The notes under the pieces: generated by a model
The model's input: the letters and a program-made list of their open reading frames with translations, nothing else
What the model was told of the DNA's origin: nothing
Databases searched by the model: none
In this document: positions 42,633 through 53,904 of the stretch, in pieces
Layout: each line of letters starts with the position of its first letter
Position numbering within the stretch: position 1 is the stretch's first letter
Program-made: the position numbers and the translations under genes
DNA from: Leptidea sinapis
Taxonomy: Eukaryota; Arthropoda; Insecta; Lepidoptera; Pieridae
Direction: 5' to 3'
Length of the DNA stretch: 64,000 nt
Assembly: GCF_905404315.1 (NCBI RefSeq)
Contig: NC_066296.1
Coordinates: forward strand, 8,308,001-8,372,000

Positions 42633-42649
42633 TGGTGCTGCATTATGTT

Positions 42650-43260
42650 CCAAAGTTATCTCTTTTTACCCTTCGGTGTGAATAGATTTCTGTCGGTATA
42701 GGTAAATAGTAACAGCAACGTCCAATCAGCAATATTCATTGCTATGCAGACGACAGCACGGCGTATGCTTCCTACACCGGCCGTGCCAACATGTCCCGGG
42801 ATAGCGTCGACGAGAACCGGATCAAACTTGTGCCTGAAATCGAGACTATGCTTTGCAAAGTCTCGGAATGGGGCCGACAAAATTTAGTCCAATTCAACCC
42901 CAAGAAGACACAAGTTTGTGCGTTCACCACTAAAAAGTCTCCAGCGGCCGAATTCCACCATCGGACATTACGTGCAAAGTACCATGCGCATCACGTAGAC
43001 GTCTGGCATTCCACAACCGCGCGTTTTCTTCGAAATTTCTTGCATCGCACAGCCACTTGTGGAATCAACTACCGGCAGCGGTCTTCCCGAACAGATACGA
43101 CTTAGGGACCTTCAAGAAAAAAGCATACTCCCACCTTAAAGGCCGGCAATGCATTTCTTGACACACCTGTTGTTGCGGATGTCCATGGGCGGTTGCCTCA
43201 CCTCTCCCCATCCCGTGAGCCTCTTGCCCGTTTGCCCCCTCTCATATAAAAAAAAAAAAC
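42650..43260 (+). pseudogene. LINE family B with internal deletion, RT active site retained
   Basis: Reads IHCYADDSTAYASYTGRANM; the catalytic YADD is at 42743-42754. Then SRDSVDENRIKLVPEIETML and CKVSEWGRQNLVQFNPKKTQ follow. It jumps from TTKKSP directly to AEFHHRTLRAKYHAHHVDVW and HSTTARFLRNFLHRT, so about 110 residues of the thumb region seen at 14485-15005 are missing. The 3'UTR (CCACCTTAAAGGCCGGCAAT) follows, with a diverged final part. The N-terminal endonuclease and most of the palm are absent. Confidence 0.75.
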
Positions 43261-43972
43261 GTCCAGTCCCGTTAGTCTCGTCCCTTAATGTCATAAAAAA
43301 CCACAATATGTTGATCCTCACTGATCTGGGAGCTCACCCTTTCAAAACAAAAAATCTCAAATCGTACATAAAATGTCGCATTGAGAACTTCCTCCTTCTT
43401 TTTGTTGTCGCAGATCATCATAATATATTGTATTTGTATTGTATTTCGTAGCCATGGACTCCGTGGCCAAGAATTTTCAGTCGATTTAAGCTTTTAGAAA
43501 GCTCCGTGTTTTATCTTGACATCTTCAATTATTGTAATAAAACTGGTTTTGCTGTTTGAAATTGAATTAGCGCCTTCACGACATGATTACTCATAGCTGT
43601 ACAAAATATGTACTTTAATTAAAGAACTTTCAATTGCTTGCAAATGATTTATTGAGAGACATCGGCTGGAGAATGCCAACTTTACGGACCTACCGAAAAG
43701 AATTTAGCACAAATGTAAAATGTACTATTCATTTAGCGCCACCTATAATTTTATATACTACTTAATATATTTAAACCAATAGATAACTTGATAAACTGTG
43801 GCACTGCAACACTACACTTGCTTGAATGAAACAGTTCGTAACTGTTGTAGTAGATGGCGCTGTAACCAAAAACCAGATTATTATAAAAAAAAATAAGCCT
43901 GCACCTGTACTGTATTTAAACAAATTGGTTATTTAATGAACAAAAATTAAGTTTATTTGTTTTTTGTTACAG
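43261..43972. other. Putative intron; no gene recognised
   Basis: The AGCGCCACCTATAA ... GTAGATGGCGCTG pair near 43735-43866 is a weak inverted similarity. The stretch ends in a strong acceptor TTTGTTTTTTGTTACAG. Confidence 0.4.
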
Positions 43973-44041
43973 GGAAAGGAGAAAAGTAATAGAGCAGATC
44001 TGAAAACCGACATCCAACATAGAAAGGAAACGTTTTACAGG
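43973..44041 (+). CDS. Putative internal exon 2 of an unnamed host gene
   Basis: 69 bases between acceptor TTTTTTGTTACAG and donor AGG|GTCAGT. Only one of three frames is open: phase 0, reading GKEKSNRADLKTDIQHRKET then FYR. The strongly charged composition suits a helical region. It has the same phase as the next candidate 730 bases downstream. The function is unknown. Confidence 0.55.
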
Positions 44042-44442
44042 GTCAGTACCATACATACTCATTTCGCTAAACCGATGCCTACCAGGTATTAGTAACAATT
44101 TTTTAAGTAAGAATAACAGTGACTAAAGGATCAATGGATTCACTTTTTGCTTTGTGATCGCTCCCGCGCTTTTCTCCAATGATGCGCCTTTTGTCGAATA
44201 TAATTTTTATTTTGTTATGCAGGAATTTGTTAAGAGTCTATACTCTATATATTATGTATGTTTCTTCGTATGTATGTATGTTCTAGAAACCGAACTGTTG
44301 GCCGATTTTGATAATACTAAAGTTATCGTTATTGTGATTGAACATGACAGTCGGCTTTTTACCCGACTGCGCCAGAAGGACGGTTATTTTTGTTATTTTC
44401 TTTTTAGTTTAAATTAATCATTGATATTAATATTATGTTTCA
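44042..44442. other. Putative intron
   Basis: No repeat recognised apart from a TATG simple repeat near 44262-44282. Confidence 0.4.
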
Positions 44443-44602
44443 CTGTAGTACCACTACGGCACGTATTTCTGCCGTGAGGCAGTAATGTATAAGCATTACT
44501 GTGTTTCGGTCTGAAGGGCCCCGTAGCCAGTGAAAAGGGCGTATCAATTACCATCACCTGAACGTCCTGCTCATCTCTTCCCTTATCTTCATAAAATAAA
44601 GT
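44443..44602 (+). repeat. SINE-like family A, truncated both in head and middle
   Basis: ACTACGGCACGTATTTCTGC, AAGCATTACTGTGTTTCGG and GCCCCGTAGCCAGTGAAAAG are joined directly to GGCGTATCAATTACCATC, then TCTTCATAAAATAAA. The 130-base middle containing the hairpin is deleted. Confidence 0.75.
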
Positions 44603-44769
44603 GCCAACTGCCGATAATTTAATATAGCCGCAGGCTAATAAGCTTAAGCTTACCAAGGGGTGACCAATAACAAAAGCCATTAAGGCTTGTCAGGACTACA
44701 AAAAATATGGGCTAGTTATACCGAGATTTTTATACCTAAATTGTGTAGTAATATTGTGTATTGTTACAG

Positions 44770-44847
44770 GAGGCCCCGTCGGACGGTGATTCGGCGGTGT
44801 CTTCTGCGCCGGCTTCATTGTCTCCACAGCCGCTCGTCGATATGTGG
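44770..44847 (+). CDS. Putative internal exon 3 of an unnamed host gene
   Basis: 78 bases between acceptor GTATTGTTACAG and donor TGG|GTCAGT, about 60 percent GC in an AT-rich surround. Phase 0 reads EAPSDGDSAVSSAPASLSPQ then PLVDMW. It is low-complexity, rich in Ser, Ala and Pro, with no stop. This looks like a disordered linker. Length and phase match the exon at 43973. Confidence 0.6.
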
Positions 44848-45795
44848 GTCAGTATTCCTGTTCACATGTTATCTCGTATAGAGGTGACTGTATAGTTTCT
44901 ATAGAGTTTTTTTATAGAGTTAAACAAAATAATACATAAAGGAACTTTCAGAGATTGCAGTCAGAGATATTGAGAAATTGATATTACTCACTCCTACTAT
45001 ATTCATTATAATTAACTCTTTTTTGATTTATTTCTTAAGATTTTTTTTTTTCACTTAAGTACAAATAATAGGTTATATCTATGTTATAAAATTGAGACAA
45101 ATAATTCAAAAAATACTATTATGCTGTAATGATTTAGAAGAGCAACTGTTTTAAGAAATTGTTTCTGAACTTAATAGTAATAGTATTTTACTTTGACTTT
45201 AACTAGTCACTTAAGGAATATTTTCGGTGGATCACCGATGACCTCACAATATTCTTACAAATCGCGTTTTAACTACCAATAATATAAATAAATAATTTAA
45301 GTTAAAGCTTAAAAGAACAAAAAATCATTATGAATTATGAAAGATAAATTAAATATTCTAAACCTAACATATCTAATACTAAATTAATGACTTGCTTACT
45401 GTTCTTAAACAGCAAAGATGCAAAACCATTGTTAGTTAAGGGGATAGTTAAGAACACATATTGAAAAGAAATAAAAAAAAAATGGTTTTGATAGTTTATT
45501 CTCATATGTCTTATCTCTGTCAACATTCTATTTTTAACTCTTGTACTCGTGTTATAAATGCTTACAATCATAATAAATAACTTAGTGTGCGCGATTTTTA
45601 TAAAATTTTTAATTATGTGACCATTAAATACCAGCTTGCTAAAATAAATTTGATTCAGTGGTTACAGTATTTAATCCTCATCCAATCATCGTGACCACAC
45701 AATGACAAAAAATTCTGCATTTAAACAAGAAAATTGTAATATAATTATTTATTCAGGGACGCACTAAACCATAATTTCATCGAGCGGTTGACGCA
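44848..45795. other. Putative intron, no repeat recognised
   Basis: About 950 bases of AT-rich sequence with no supported feature. Confidence 0.4.
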
Positions 45796-46120
45796 GGAGG
45801 TCTATTACCAAAATCGAAAGCCGAAGTTTCGGTCCGAAACGAAAGAACGACGAATTTCGAATTAAATCCTATTACCAAAGTACTTCGGAACCGAATAGTG
45901 CGGACGGATTTCGTATCGGAACCATAGACATAACCATATAAAGCGCAGTTGTAGTTACGATCATAATAATGTCAAGTGAATTTGGGAATTAGATAAGCGA
46001 AAGGCAAAATGTCTAATCGCGAACTTCGTATCGATATTCGGATTCGAAATACTTTCGTAATAGGAAAATATACGATCCATCAACCGAAACTTCGTATTTC
46101 GCTTTTGGTAATAGGGCTCC
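45796..46120. mobile_element. MITE with about 36-bp terminal inverted repeats
   Basis: Left GGTCTATTACCAAAATCGAA ... CGAAGTTTCGG is inverted at right as CCGAAACTTCG ... TTTCGCTTTTGGTAATAGGG. The interior is rich in CGAA/TTCG words and short inverted repeats (ACCGAATAGTGCGG). No coding capacity, no second copy in the window, and no clear target duplication. Confidence 0.65.
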
Positions 46121-46727
46121 AGGTTCGTAGGTGTATAATGAGCATATTAAGATTGCAACTGAGTTACGCGTTACAGTTTCACCTATTAGTAAGATAGATA
46201 GGTGGTGATGGGCCAGGTGTTAGGGGAACTTCAGTTTACCGAGTTGTCATGCAGCCTTATCCTTAGTATGGGGTTCATTTAGAACATTATTTTATGTTTT
46301 TGAAACTGACATGCCACCCGTGAATTTGACCACTTAAACTTCGTAAGTTCTCGTAATCAGGAACGACGGTAAACTAATGTCAGATGAAAGCCCTTCCTCT
46401 CTTACTCTTGCTTCGCTATACATACTCTTTGGTTCTTAAGCATTTTTCTCCAATTTGACCATTGATTGACGATTTGTTCGTAACTTCACTGTAGTCTTTT
46501 TGAGCGGAAATCTTATTTAATCATTGCAAGAAATTTTATTAGAACCTGTCGCGGGTAGGTACAATTGAGTTATATCGATATGATTTCTTAAATTATATAC
46601 TATTCTTTTTTAAATAAAATTTATTACTTTTTAATTATGCTAAAACAAAAGTTTTCTACATAACTTTTTTTAAAGACTTTGTGTTACATTATTTTAAATT
46701 CTATAGCGATTATAACTATATATATGC
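46121..46727. other. No feature recognised
   Basis: AT-rich, no supported feature. Confidence 0.4.
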
Positions 46728-46905
46728 ACTAGCCGTTCCCACCCGCTTCGCTAGACGAATTTTAAAAGGAAATAAACTAATTAAGGAACGTTGGAATTAA
46801 AAAAATAAGTAGCCATGAATCGTCTAGGATAAAGTTCGCATCGAATGGTGGTAGTTTCATGTCGATACGATCAGTGGTTTAGGCGTGATTGAGCCTCAAA
46901 CAATG
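46728..46905 (+). repeat. Family V-like retroposon fragment
   Basis: CACTAGCCGTTCCCACCCGC, TTCGCTAGACGAATTTTAAA, GTTTCATGTCGATACGATCA and GTGGTTTAGGCGTGATTGAG follow the usual order of these lepidopteran retroposon 3' regions. It ends in a TA microsatellite at about 46918-46935. Confidence 0.5.
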
Positions 46906-46984
46906 ACCATTTTCATTATATATATATATATATACAACGTCTGTCTGTTTGACGTTGTTCTGTAGATAATAAAAAGAAAATACT

Positions 46985-47310
46985 GTTTTAAAGCAATTTG
47001 CCAATAATATTTCGGAACATCAAGAATTATTTCGTAACGTATGCTCCTTGTTGTTATAATGAAATTGTTTTACAGCAGAACTGTCAAACCGTGCGTCAAT
47101 AAATTCACTCACAGAAAATATGTCTATACAAAACAAATATCGGAAATAAAAATATTTATGGATCCCAGATCGAAATAAAAAGTATCCTATCTCTCAAGTT
47201 GGACTTAACTGCACTCCATGAAGTAATCCCCATTAAAATCCGTTCATTAGTTTAGGAGTTCATCACGGACAAACAACGTGTCACGTGATTTATATATATT
47301 AAGATAATGT
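46985..47310 (-). repeat. Helitron-like segment, antisense
   Basis: 47041-47112 (TGAAATTGTTTTACAGCAGA, CTGTCAAACCGTGCGTCAAT) is the reverse complement of 48222-48292. The right part (ACGTGTCACGTGATTTATAT) resembles a retroposon tail, so boundaries are unclear. Confidence 0.45.
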
Positions 47311-47909
47311 CTATTGTAACTATCGAATGCATACCTACTTTAGGTTTTTTATCCTAAAATCTAACAGTATAGTATAATACCACTTACCTAACCATTAGTC
47401 ACATTATGTAGTACGTAATTAATATTCCTACTTAACTCGCAATCAAAACTAGTAATTACTAATTAGTTAATCAATTATTAATTGTCTATTGCAACCGGCC
47501 TGTTGCGAGCGCGCTCATTAGAATGTGAAATATTGAAAGTTCCGACACTAATTATAATATTAATTCTCTTTACCTGTATATCCATCTGTTTCCAACTAAC
47601 AGATAATAAGGGCATAATACAAAACATAATAGTCATAAAAGTACTCGAACAATATCGTTGGCAAACCATTAAATGTTACATTCGTTTCCGTATTGTTTAA
47701 AAATAACGATTCAATGTATAAATGATTATATAATTTATGCAATAGTAACGTAAAAAAGAAGTGTATTTAATTACTTAAATATTATTAGAAACTTATTAAA
47801 ATAATACACTGTAAGACAGGTTTGTTTCAAATTCAGAGTAAATCGAAAAATTAAAAATGTTATATTTAAATATAATGGTACTTTTTTATGACATGTGATG
47901 GTAAGAAAA
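47311..47909. other. No feature recognised
   Basis: AT-rich, no supported feature. Confidence 0.4.
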
Positions 47910-48010
47910 AATAAGCCCGCTGAGTTTCTCAGAGCAACCGTTCTTCTCAGGTCTGAGGCATGCCTTTTGGAATGGGTGGTTATTTTTGACTTTCAATATG
48001 ATACTTTATA
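47910..48010 (+). repeat. LINE family J 3'UTR fragment
   Basis: ATAAGCCCGCTGAGTTTCTC, CAACCGTTCTTCTCAGGTCT and GGAATGGGTGGTTATTTTTG. Confidence 0.65.
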
Positions 48011-48017
48011 TCCTATC

Positions 48018-48320
48018 TATATATATAAAAATGAATTGCTGTTCGTTAGTCTCGCTAAAACTCGAGAACGGCTAGACCAATTTGGTTTTGAATTATTTGT
48101 GGAAGTCCAGAGAAGGCTTTAAAGGTGAATAAATAGGAAAATGCTGCTAAATTAAATAAAAACAACAAATTTGTTTTTCCTTTGATGTGTCCATACATAA
48201 TTTCTATGCGAGAATTTATTGACGCACGGTTTGACAGATCTGCTGTGAAACAATTTCATTACGACAGCAGGGTGCATATTTTACGAAGTAATTGTTGATG
48301 TTATGATATTATATTATTGA
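48018..48320 (+). mobile_element. Non-autonomous Helitron-like 5' end
   Basis: Starts TCTATATATATAAAAATGAA then TTGCTGTTCGTTAGTCTCGC and AACTCGAGAACGGCTAGACC. This leader begins with TC, and I recognise it as the 5' end of lepidopteran Helitron-like elements. GGTGAATAAATAGGAAAATG and CCTTTGATGTGTCC follow. No 3' hairpin plus CTRR end was found and no Rep/helicase is present. Family assignment from memory. Confidence 0.45.
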
Positions 48321-49116
48321 CAAATTCATATAAAAATATTATTTTATTTATTATATACAGAACAACTTCTGCCGGGGTTTGAATAAAAATATTTGAATTT
48401 ACGTGTTTGATCGTAAAAAAGAAACAATAATGTTGAATTAAATGTTACTTGAACCATGCATTGGGCTACGCTTTTTTAACTCTAGTCCGAATGAAACTTT
48501 ATTTATTTATTAGGAAGCCAACGTGCATACAACTACTTTAATCTATAGATACATTTAAAAATTATTTTATAATGTTGTATACTCCACTTACAGGCTAAAT
48601 CGACATGCTTAATAGTATTATATACATCCTTTGTTAAACTAAAACTTTTGAAAACAATTTTTGATAAAATTTTTACAAATTAAAGCCACAAGCAAAAGGC
48701 TGATAAAACAATAAAATAACTATGTTTTTACTTAATAACCAAGAAAAAACTAAAGAATAAAACAATAACTACGAACAATGACTAACCATCTTGCAGTACT
48801 TTCATAATTTTTTTGATTTCTTTATTGAAACATGGGGCAGAGTGCTGAAAAATATCTATACCAGCTCTTTTAACCAAGTTGTTGTAGGTGACAACTATTC
48901 TATACAAAGGGGCGGATCTGCCTAGGTTTGGTCTAGTTAATCTAGGCCTGAACGTTAGTTTTTTGAGAACATGTGACCTAGCATTACGCTTTGGTACCGC
49001 CAATTGAACCCTACTCAACAGATTTTCGCAATCGACCCCTCCATCTATAACATTTTTTAGGAAAGAGAGATCAATTAAGTCCCTGCGATCAGACAGTGAT
49101 GATGCTTTATAAAATT

Positions 49117-50490
49117 TTAAAAGATCAGTGTAGGTCCCTTTTTATGTATTTTATCCTTGTATGCTAGGTGCCATAAGAACTTCTTCTGGACTCTCTCTAC
49201 CCTATTTGTATGTATTTGATAATATGAGTTCCATGCAATAGAACAGTATTCAAGTCTGCTTCGAACTAGCGAATTAAAAAGTGCTAGTTTAGTCGAAGAC
49301 TTTCTAAATGCCTTTGTATTCCTGATTATGAATCCCAACAATTTTAGTGAATTTTTAACTATATTGTCAATATGAGGTATAAAGCTTAATTTATAATGTA
49401 CGATCACGCCAAGATCTTTTATTTGATTTACTTTTTCTAAAATGTTGTTTTTGATACTATAATCGAACTCAACATGTTTAATTTTTCTGCTGAAGGTTAT
49501 GCTTTTGCATTTCAAGTGATTTAATTTTAAATTATTGAGATCGCACCAATCAGAAAGTCTATCCAAGTCACTTTGAATATGAATTGAATCACATATGTCA
49601 TTGATCTTACTGTATATCTTTAGGTCATCAGCATATATTTGGAACTGACAGTACTTGAAACATTCAATAATATCGTTTATGAATATTCCAAATAACAAGG
49701 GCCCAAGATTGGAGCCCTGTGGTACTCCTGACGTCGCAACAAATGTGTGGGACTGATATAATCCTAAAACCACATTCATTTTGCGATTCGTTAAGTACGA
49801 CTCAAACCAGCTAAGTAGAATCCTGCAGATACCGTATCTCCGGAATTTCTCTAACAAAATATAGTGATCAACTACATCAAACGCCTTTGATAGGTCCGCG
49901 TAAACACAATCTACTTGAGCTGTATTATCCAGAGCCATTGTTACGTCATCCACAAAGAAGGCTAAATTAGACATAGTTGATCTTTTTTTAATGAACCCGT
50001 GCTGGTTTTCTGATATCGCTGGTTTCATGTACCATGCTAGTAGCGGACAAATTAATTTTTCAAAAACTTTAGAAAATATTGATAAAATACATATTGGTCT
50101 GTACTTTGCTATGTCTTTTCGATCCCCACTTTTGAATACGGGAACTACCCTGGCTCTTTTCCAAATACTTGGGAATTCACCGTCACACAAAGATTTGTTA
50201 AATATCAGCAATAACGGTTCTGCTAGGAAAACAGAACAACGTTTAGCAAATATGGGTGGTATATCGTCTGGTCCGGGCCCTTTATTAACATCAAGGCCTT
50301 TTAATAGTTTTATAACATCCATTTTTGTTATGTTGATACTGCCTAATTGTGAGTTATGTATGGAATTTGTATTAATAGATGGTTCTCTTTTTAATATTTT
50401 GTCTGACATTATGTACATATTTGAAAAGTGATTTGCGAATTGATTGCAAATATCCAAGCCATCAGTGAATGAGTAACCATTAAAAGACAT
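49117..50490 (-). pseudogene. LINE reverse-transcriptase domain
   Basis: 457 open codons covering the RT palm and thumb of the element above. Fingers: VIKLLKGLDVNKGPGPDDIP. Motif A: VDCVYADLSKAFDVVDH. Motif B: SGVPQGSNLGPLLF. Motif C: QIYADDLKIYSK. After that comes the thumb with KDLGVIVHYKLSFIPHI. All catalytic aspartates are present. The frame is lost just past HKKGPTLIF, where the correct frame continues YTDLLKFYKASSLSDRRDLI. Confidence 0.85.
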
Positions 50491-50600
50491 AAGAGCAGGA
50501 TAGTCACATTTATTATTACGCTTTTGTTTTAAGTAAGAATGAAAAAATTTAGGATTTAATTTAATATTATGTTCTACCCTTTCTAAATAGTTTTTATAAT

Positions 50601-51672
50601 CTAAATAATAATTTTTTCACATCTTTCTCGTAATAACATAAATTCAATTTCATCCATAGGATTACAATATTTTAAGTACAGTTTTCTATATTTATTCTTC
50701 TCAGCTAATCTTTTAATTAAGTTTTTTGAATACCAAACAGGATAACAACTTTTATTTTTAATTTTTTTCTTAGGCACACATTTTTCAATTATTTTACGCA
50801 GCTCTGCATAAAATATAATTGTCATATGATTTACAGTTTGACACTCACTGAAAAGAGACGACCAATTAAGGCCCTCAAGATTGTCATTGATGCCTTCATA
50901 ATCAGCGTTTCCAAAATTATATTTTATGATCTCATTAGGAGACAGCAAAGCTTCTTTATCATCTATTTTAAAGTTTATTTCAAGAGGCGGATGATACTTA
51001 TCTATAGAGCAAGCAGAAAAGTCACTTTGTACTATTTTTATATTATTAAAGTTGCAGAAAACAAGATCTAATATTTTACCGTATGCGTTACATATGCAGT
51101 TATACTGTGATAGACTTGTTAGTGCCATAAAATCATTGATAATTGTAACTACAGGACCACTATTGGATGGGGTCATTCTTGTGCCGTGAGTATCTTCATA
51201 ACTCCATTTTATGGATGGAATATTGAAATCACCAAGCACTATCACTTGTAATTGGTCATTTATAATAGTATGTTCTACATTCTTTATGAAACCTTCAATA
51301 GTTCCATATTTTAGCTGTGAAGGTATATATACTGCACATATCGATATAGTTATTGATTTTAGGACCACATTAACCCAGGTCTTCATGATCAGATTCCCAC
51401 AAATCTACCCTGTAGCATTTATATTTTCTAGAAATAGCAATTAATACTCCCCCTCCATCCAATTTGCATGACTCGCTAGATTCACGATCTCTACGAAACA
51501 CATTATATCTATCATCAATAAACTCATTATTCAATACTCCGCTGTTAAGCCATGTTTCTGTGAACACTATAATATCAAAGTCCGAATTCAGTACTGCAAG
51601 ATATATGTCATTAGTTTTTGTTCTTATTCCTCTAACATTTTGATAGAAAATTTTTAAACCTTTAACCATCAA
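50601..51672 (-). pseudogene. LINE AP-like endonuclease domain, split by a frameshift
   Basis: Two overlapping open segments (51672-51370 and 51386-50601) hold the endonuclease. Conserved parts are YQNVRG, the ETW glutamate (FTETWL), GGGVLIA, the GDFN aspartate and asparagine, and the YHPPLEI segment. In this last segment the usual SDH histidine pair is partly altered (SIDKYH). The frameshift near 51375 destroys continuity. Confidence 0.8.
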
Positions 51673-52861
51673 TTCCAGTTACAAGTTTTGATGCCTTTTA
51701 AAATACAAAAACTATTACACAATAAAAAGTTATTTACACAGAGACGGACAAAAGATTAGAGAATTTTATACTAAGGTGGCTAATTGATCCTTTGATTTTA
51801 CTAATATTACGTCACTTGATATGGTTTTTCGTAAGAATATATTACCGTTACGCGACCAGACGAAACGGTACTGTTTAGTTTACTTTATGTCTAGCAACAC
51901 CAGATTAATCTTTAAGCCGGGCCTTAAGGGTTTTTGTTAATAATTTAAATTTACCATAGACTAACAATTGTACGTGACGTCATCCGATTTGAAATATATT
52001 CAGTAGTTTTTGCGTTCCGTCTGGACATACATACAGACAAACGGAAAAACCGACGGTAATTCTATAAAGTATTTTTAAAGTGAAACTTTTATTACATCGT
52101 CTCAAACTTTTTCGTCTGTGTGTTGCATGTCGCGTGACGGACGGGCGGCGCCTATATTTCACCGCCTATACTCATTTGTGCCAGTGCTCTACGCTATTTT
52201 GTTTGTTTTTATTATTTCCCATTATCATTCCAATTTTCCAAGCATAAAATTAAGATTGATAAAGCGATATTTATACCCTTAATGGAACATTATTCCAAAA
52301 ACTTTTAGTTAAATGTTTATATTGTGAAAAAAAGTTTCACTTTTACCATGGTTACATAAAACCACACAATCCTTTTTTTGAATCAGTATTGTTTTATAAA
52401 ACAAACATTAAGCATTCTGTTTAACATATTCAACGTGCAGTCTTTATCTTGTAACCATTTAATTATATATATAAATGTGTACATAATATAATATAAAATA
52501 ATACAGTTCCTCGACAGCCTTGAGATCAGTTAGGAGTTCGATCACAGAGGACCAAATGTCACGCTTTTGCAACACAAACATCGTGCCGTTAGATTAAAGG
52601 CGCCATTTTATTACGTCACAGAGTTGGCACAACAATGCGACGAACTTTAGATACATAGACAGAGCCGCACATATTTTTCTAACACCTAACAACATAAGAA
52701 GTACATGTTCACGATTCATTTATCCCACTTAACCTTCGAATAATAAGGATATTCACAAATTAAGGTTAAAATGTGAATTCCGTACTTCTTTTTCCGTTAG
52801 TTGCACTATCTAGTTGGAATAATAGTACAAAATCCGGCCATGGCGTGTTTACCATATCCAA
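51673..52861. other. Mostly unassigned
   Basis: A retroposon-tail scrap at about 51990-52060 (TTCAGTAGTTTTTGCG, CATACATACAGACAAACGG). No ORF1 for the neighbouring LINE and no other recognised feature. Confidence 0.4.
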
Positions 52862-53050
52862 AATATTTTTTTATTTATTTAGTAGATAGCCCACGTTGTA
52901 TACAGTTTCCTTATGGTAAATTCACACATTATGAACTTATATTATCTAACATGGTATACCCCAGTTACGGGCTAACACGACATGAAATTAATTAAATTAC
53001 AAGGAACTACATAATAACATGACTAAAATAAGATAATTTCCATTTTTACT
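52862..53050 (-). repeat. 3' fragment of a LINE related to 48500-51672
   Basis: TTTATTTATTTAGTAGATAG, CCCACGTTGTATACAG, ATGGTATACCCCAGTTACGG and GCTAACACGACATG parallel the 3'UTR of the large LINE (48505-48610: TTTATTTATTAGGAAGCCAA, CGTGCATACAAC, TGTATACTCCACTTACAGG, CTAAATCGACATG). A 5'-truncated sibling insertion in the same orientation. Confidence 0.6.
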
Positions 53051-53119
53051 TACTATCTAAAGTACCTTCACAACACTTTATAAAATACCTTCACAACAAT
53101 ATAAGAACTTATAAAATAC

Positions 53120-53382
53120 TAGCTGACCCAGCAAACGTTGTATTGCCGATATTAAAATCGCGATACAAAAGTAACTGTTGATCGTAGATGGGTGAAAATT
53201 TGAAGTTGTATGTATTTTTTAATGCTGACTCATAATCAAACAAATTTAAAAAAAAATCGTGGGGATCACCCTTAACAATTAGGGGGATAAAAAATAGATG
53301 TTGTCCGATTCTCAGACCTACTCAATATGCACTCAAAATCAAAGTTTAACACCATGACACGAGAATTTTATATATTAGATAT
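53120..53382 (+). repeat. Family R copy
   Basis: CTAGCTGACCCAGCAAACG, TTGATCGTAGATGGGTG, GGGGATCACCCTTAACAATT and TTTTATATATTAGAT; the AATCGGTCAAGCCGTTTCG block is deleted. Confidence 0.7.
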
Positions 53383-53904
53383 ATAACAATTTGTATTTTT
53401 TCCCAAACCAGCATCGTGTTGATCGACACTTAACGGTTCATTGATTTAGAATTCAAACCGTTTAAAATATTGCTTAATAAAATTTACACACGCTCCATCT
53501 AAAAGTTCTTACTTACATATTTTTTTATTATATGAACTAAAATGTTCACACATCAATATAATATATGAATAACATTGATAATACGAGATAATAGTCTTTT
53601 AAATGTTTTCACCGTTAATTTATTATCTTTTCACTTTTTAAGTGTTTTTTGCATATTTTTGAGCCAATGGGGTATCGCATATTATCATTTCGTTGATAAA
53701 TACAATGTATGTGACGCCACCCAAGTTTTTTATCGAGAATATTTTAAAGAGCAGTAAACTGGTGTTGTTTAAGCTTAATTAAGTAGCAGACAAAGTTGTT
53801 AATGTTTGATTCACAATTTTTTGGTCACTGTGCTTGATGTTTTTCAAATTAAAGTGATTTTAAAATATTTTTTATAATTGGCAATAAAATGCTCGTATAG
53901 GTAA
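53383..53904. other. No feature recognised
   Basis: AT-rich; no supported feature. Confidence 0.4.

Larger units (their letters stand above)
48500..51672 (-). mobile_element. APE-type LINE, nearly complete but frameshifted
   Basis: Read from 51672 down. Endonuclease start GLKIFYQNVRGIRTKTND with FTETWL; frameshift near 51375; VLGDFNIPSIKW; frameshift near 50601; NPKFFHSYLKQKR linker; reverse transcriptase from about 50490 with PPIFAKRCS, AFDVVDHYILLEKFRRYG, GVPQGSNLGPLLFGIFINDI and the catalytic YADD at 49624-49635; LEYCSIAWNSYYQIHTNRVE; frameshift near 49120; then a C-terminal stretch ending KIMKVLQDG at 48782. Total coding length is about 960 residues, the size of an ORF2 in the Jockey/CR1 group. 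The 3'UTR reaches an A-rich end (TAAATAAATAAAG reversed) near 48505. No ORF1 was seen upstream. It lies antisense inside the putative intron between the exons at 44770 and 54747. Confidence 0.85.

Noticed and set aside
49991..50431. The 146-codon + strand open frame
   Set aside because: It is antisense to the LINE reverse transcriptase and has no motif of its own; a shadow frame.
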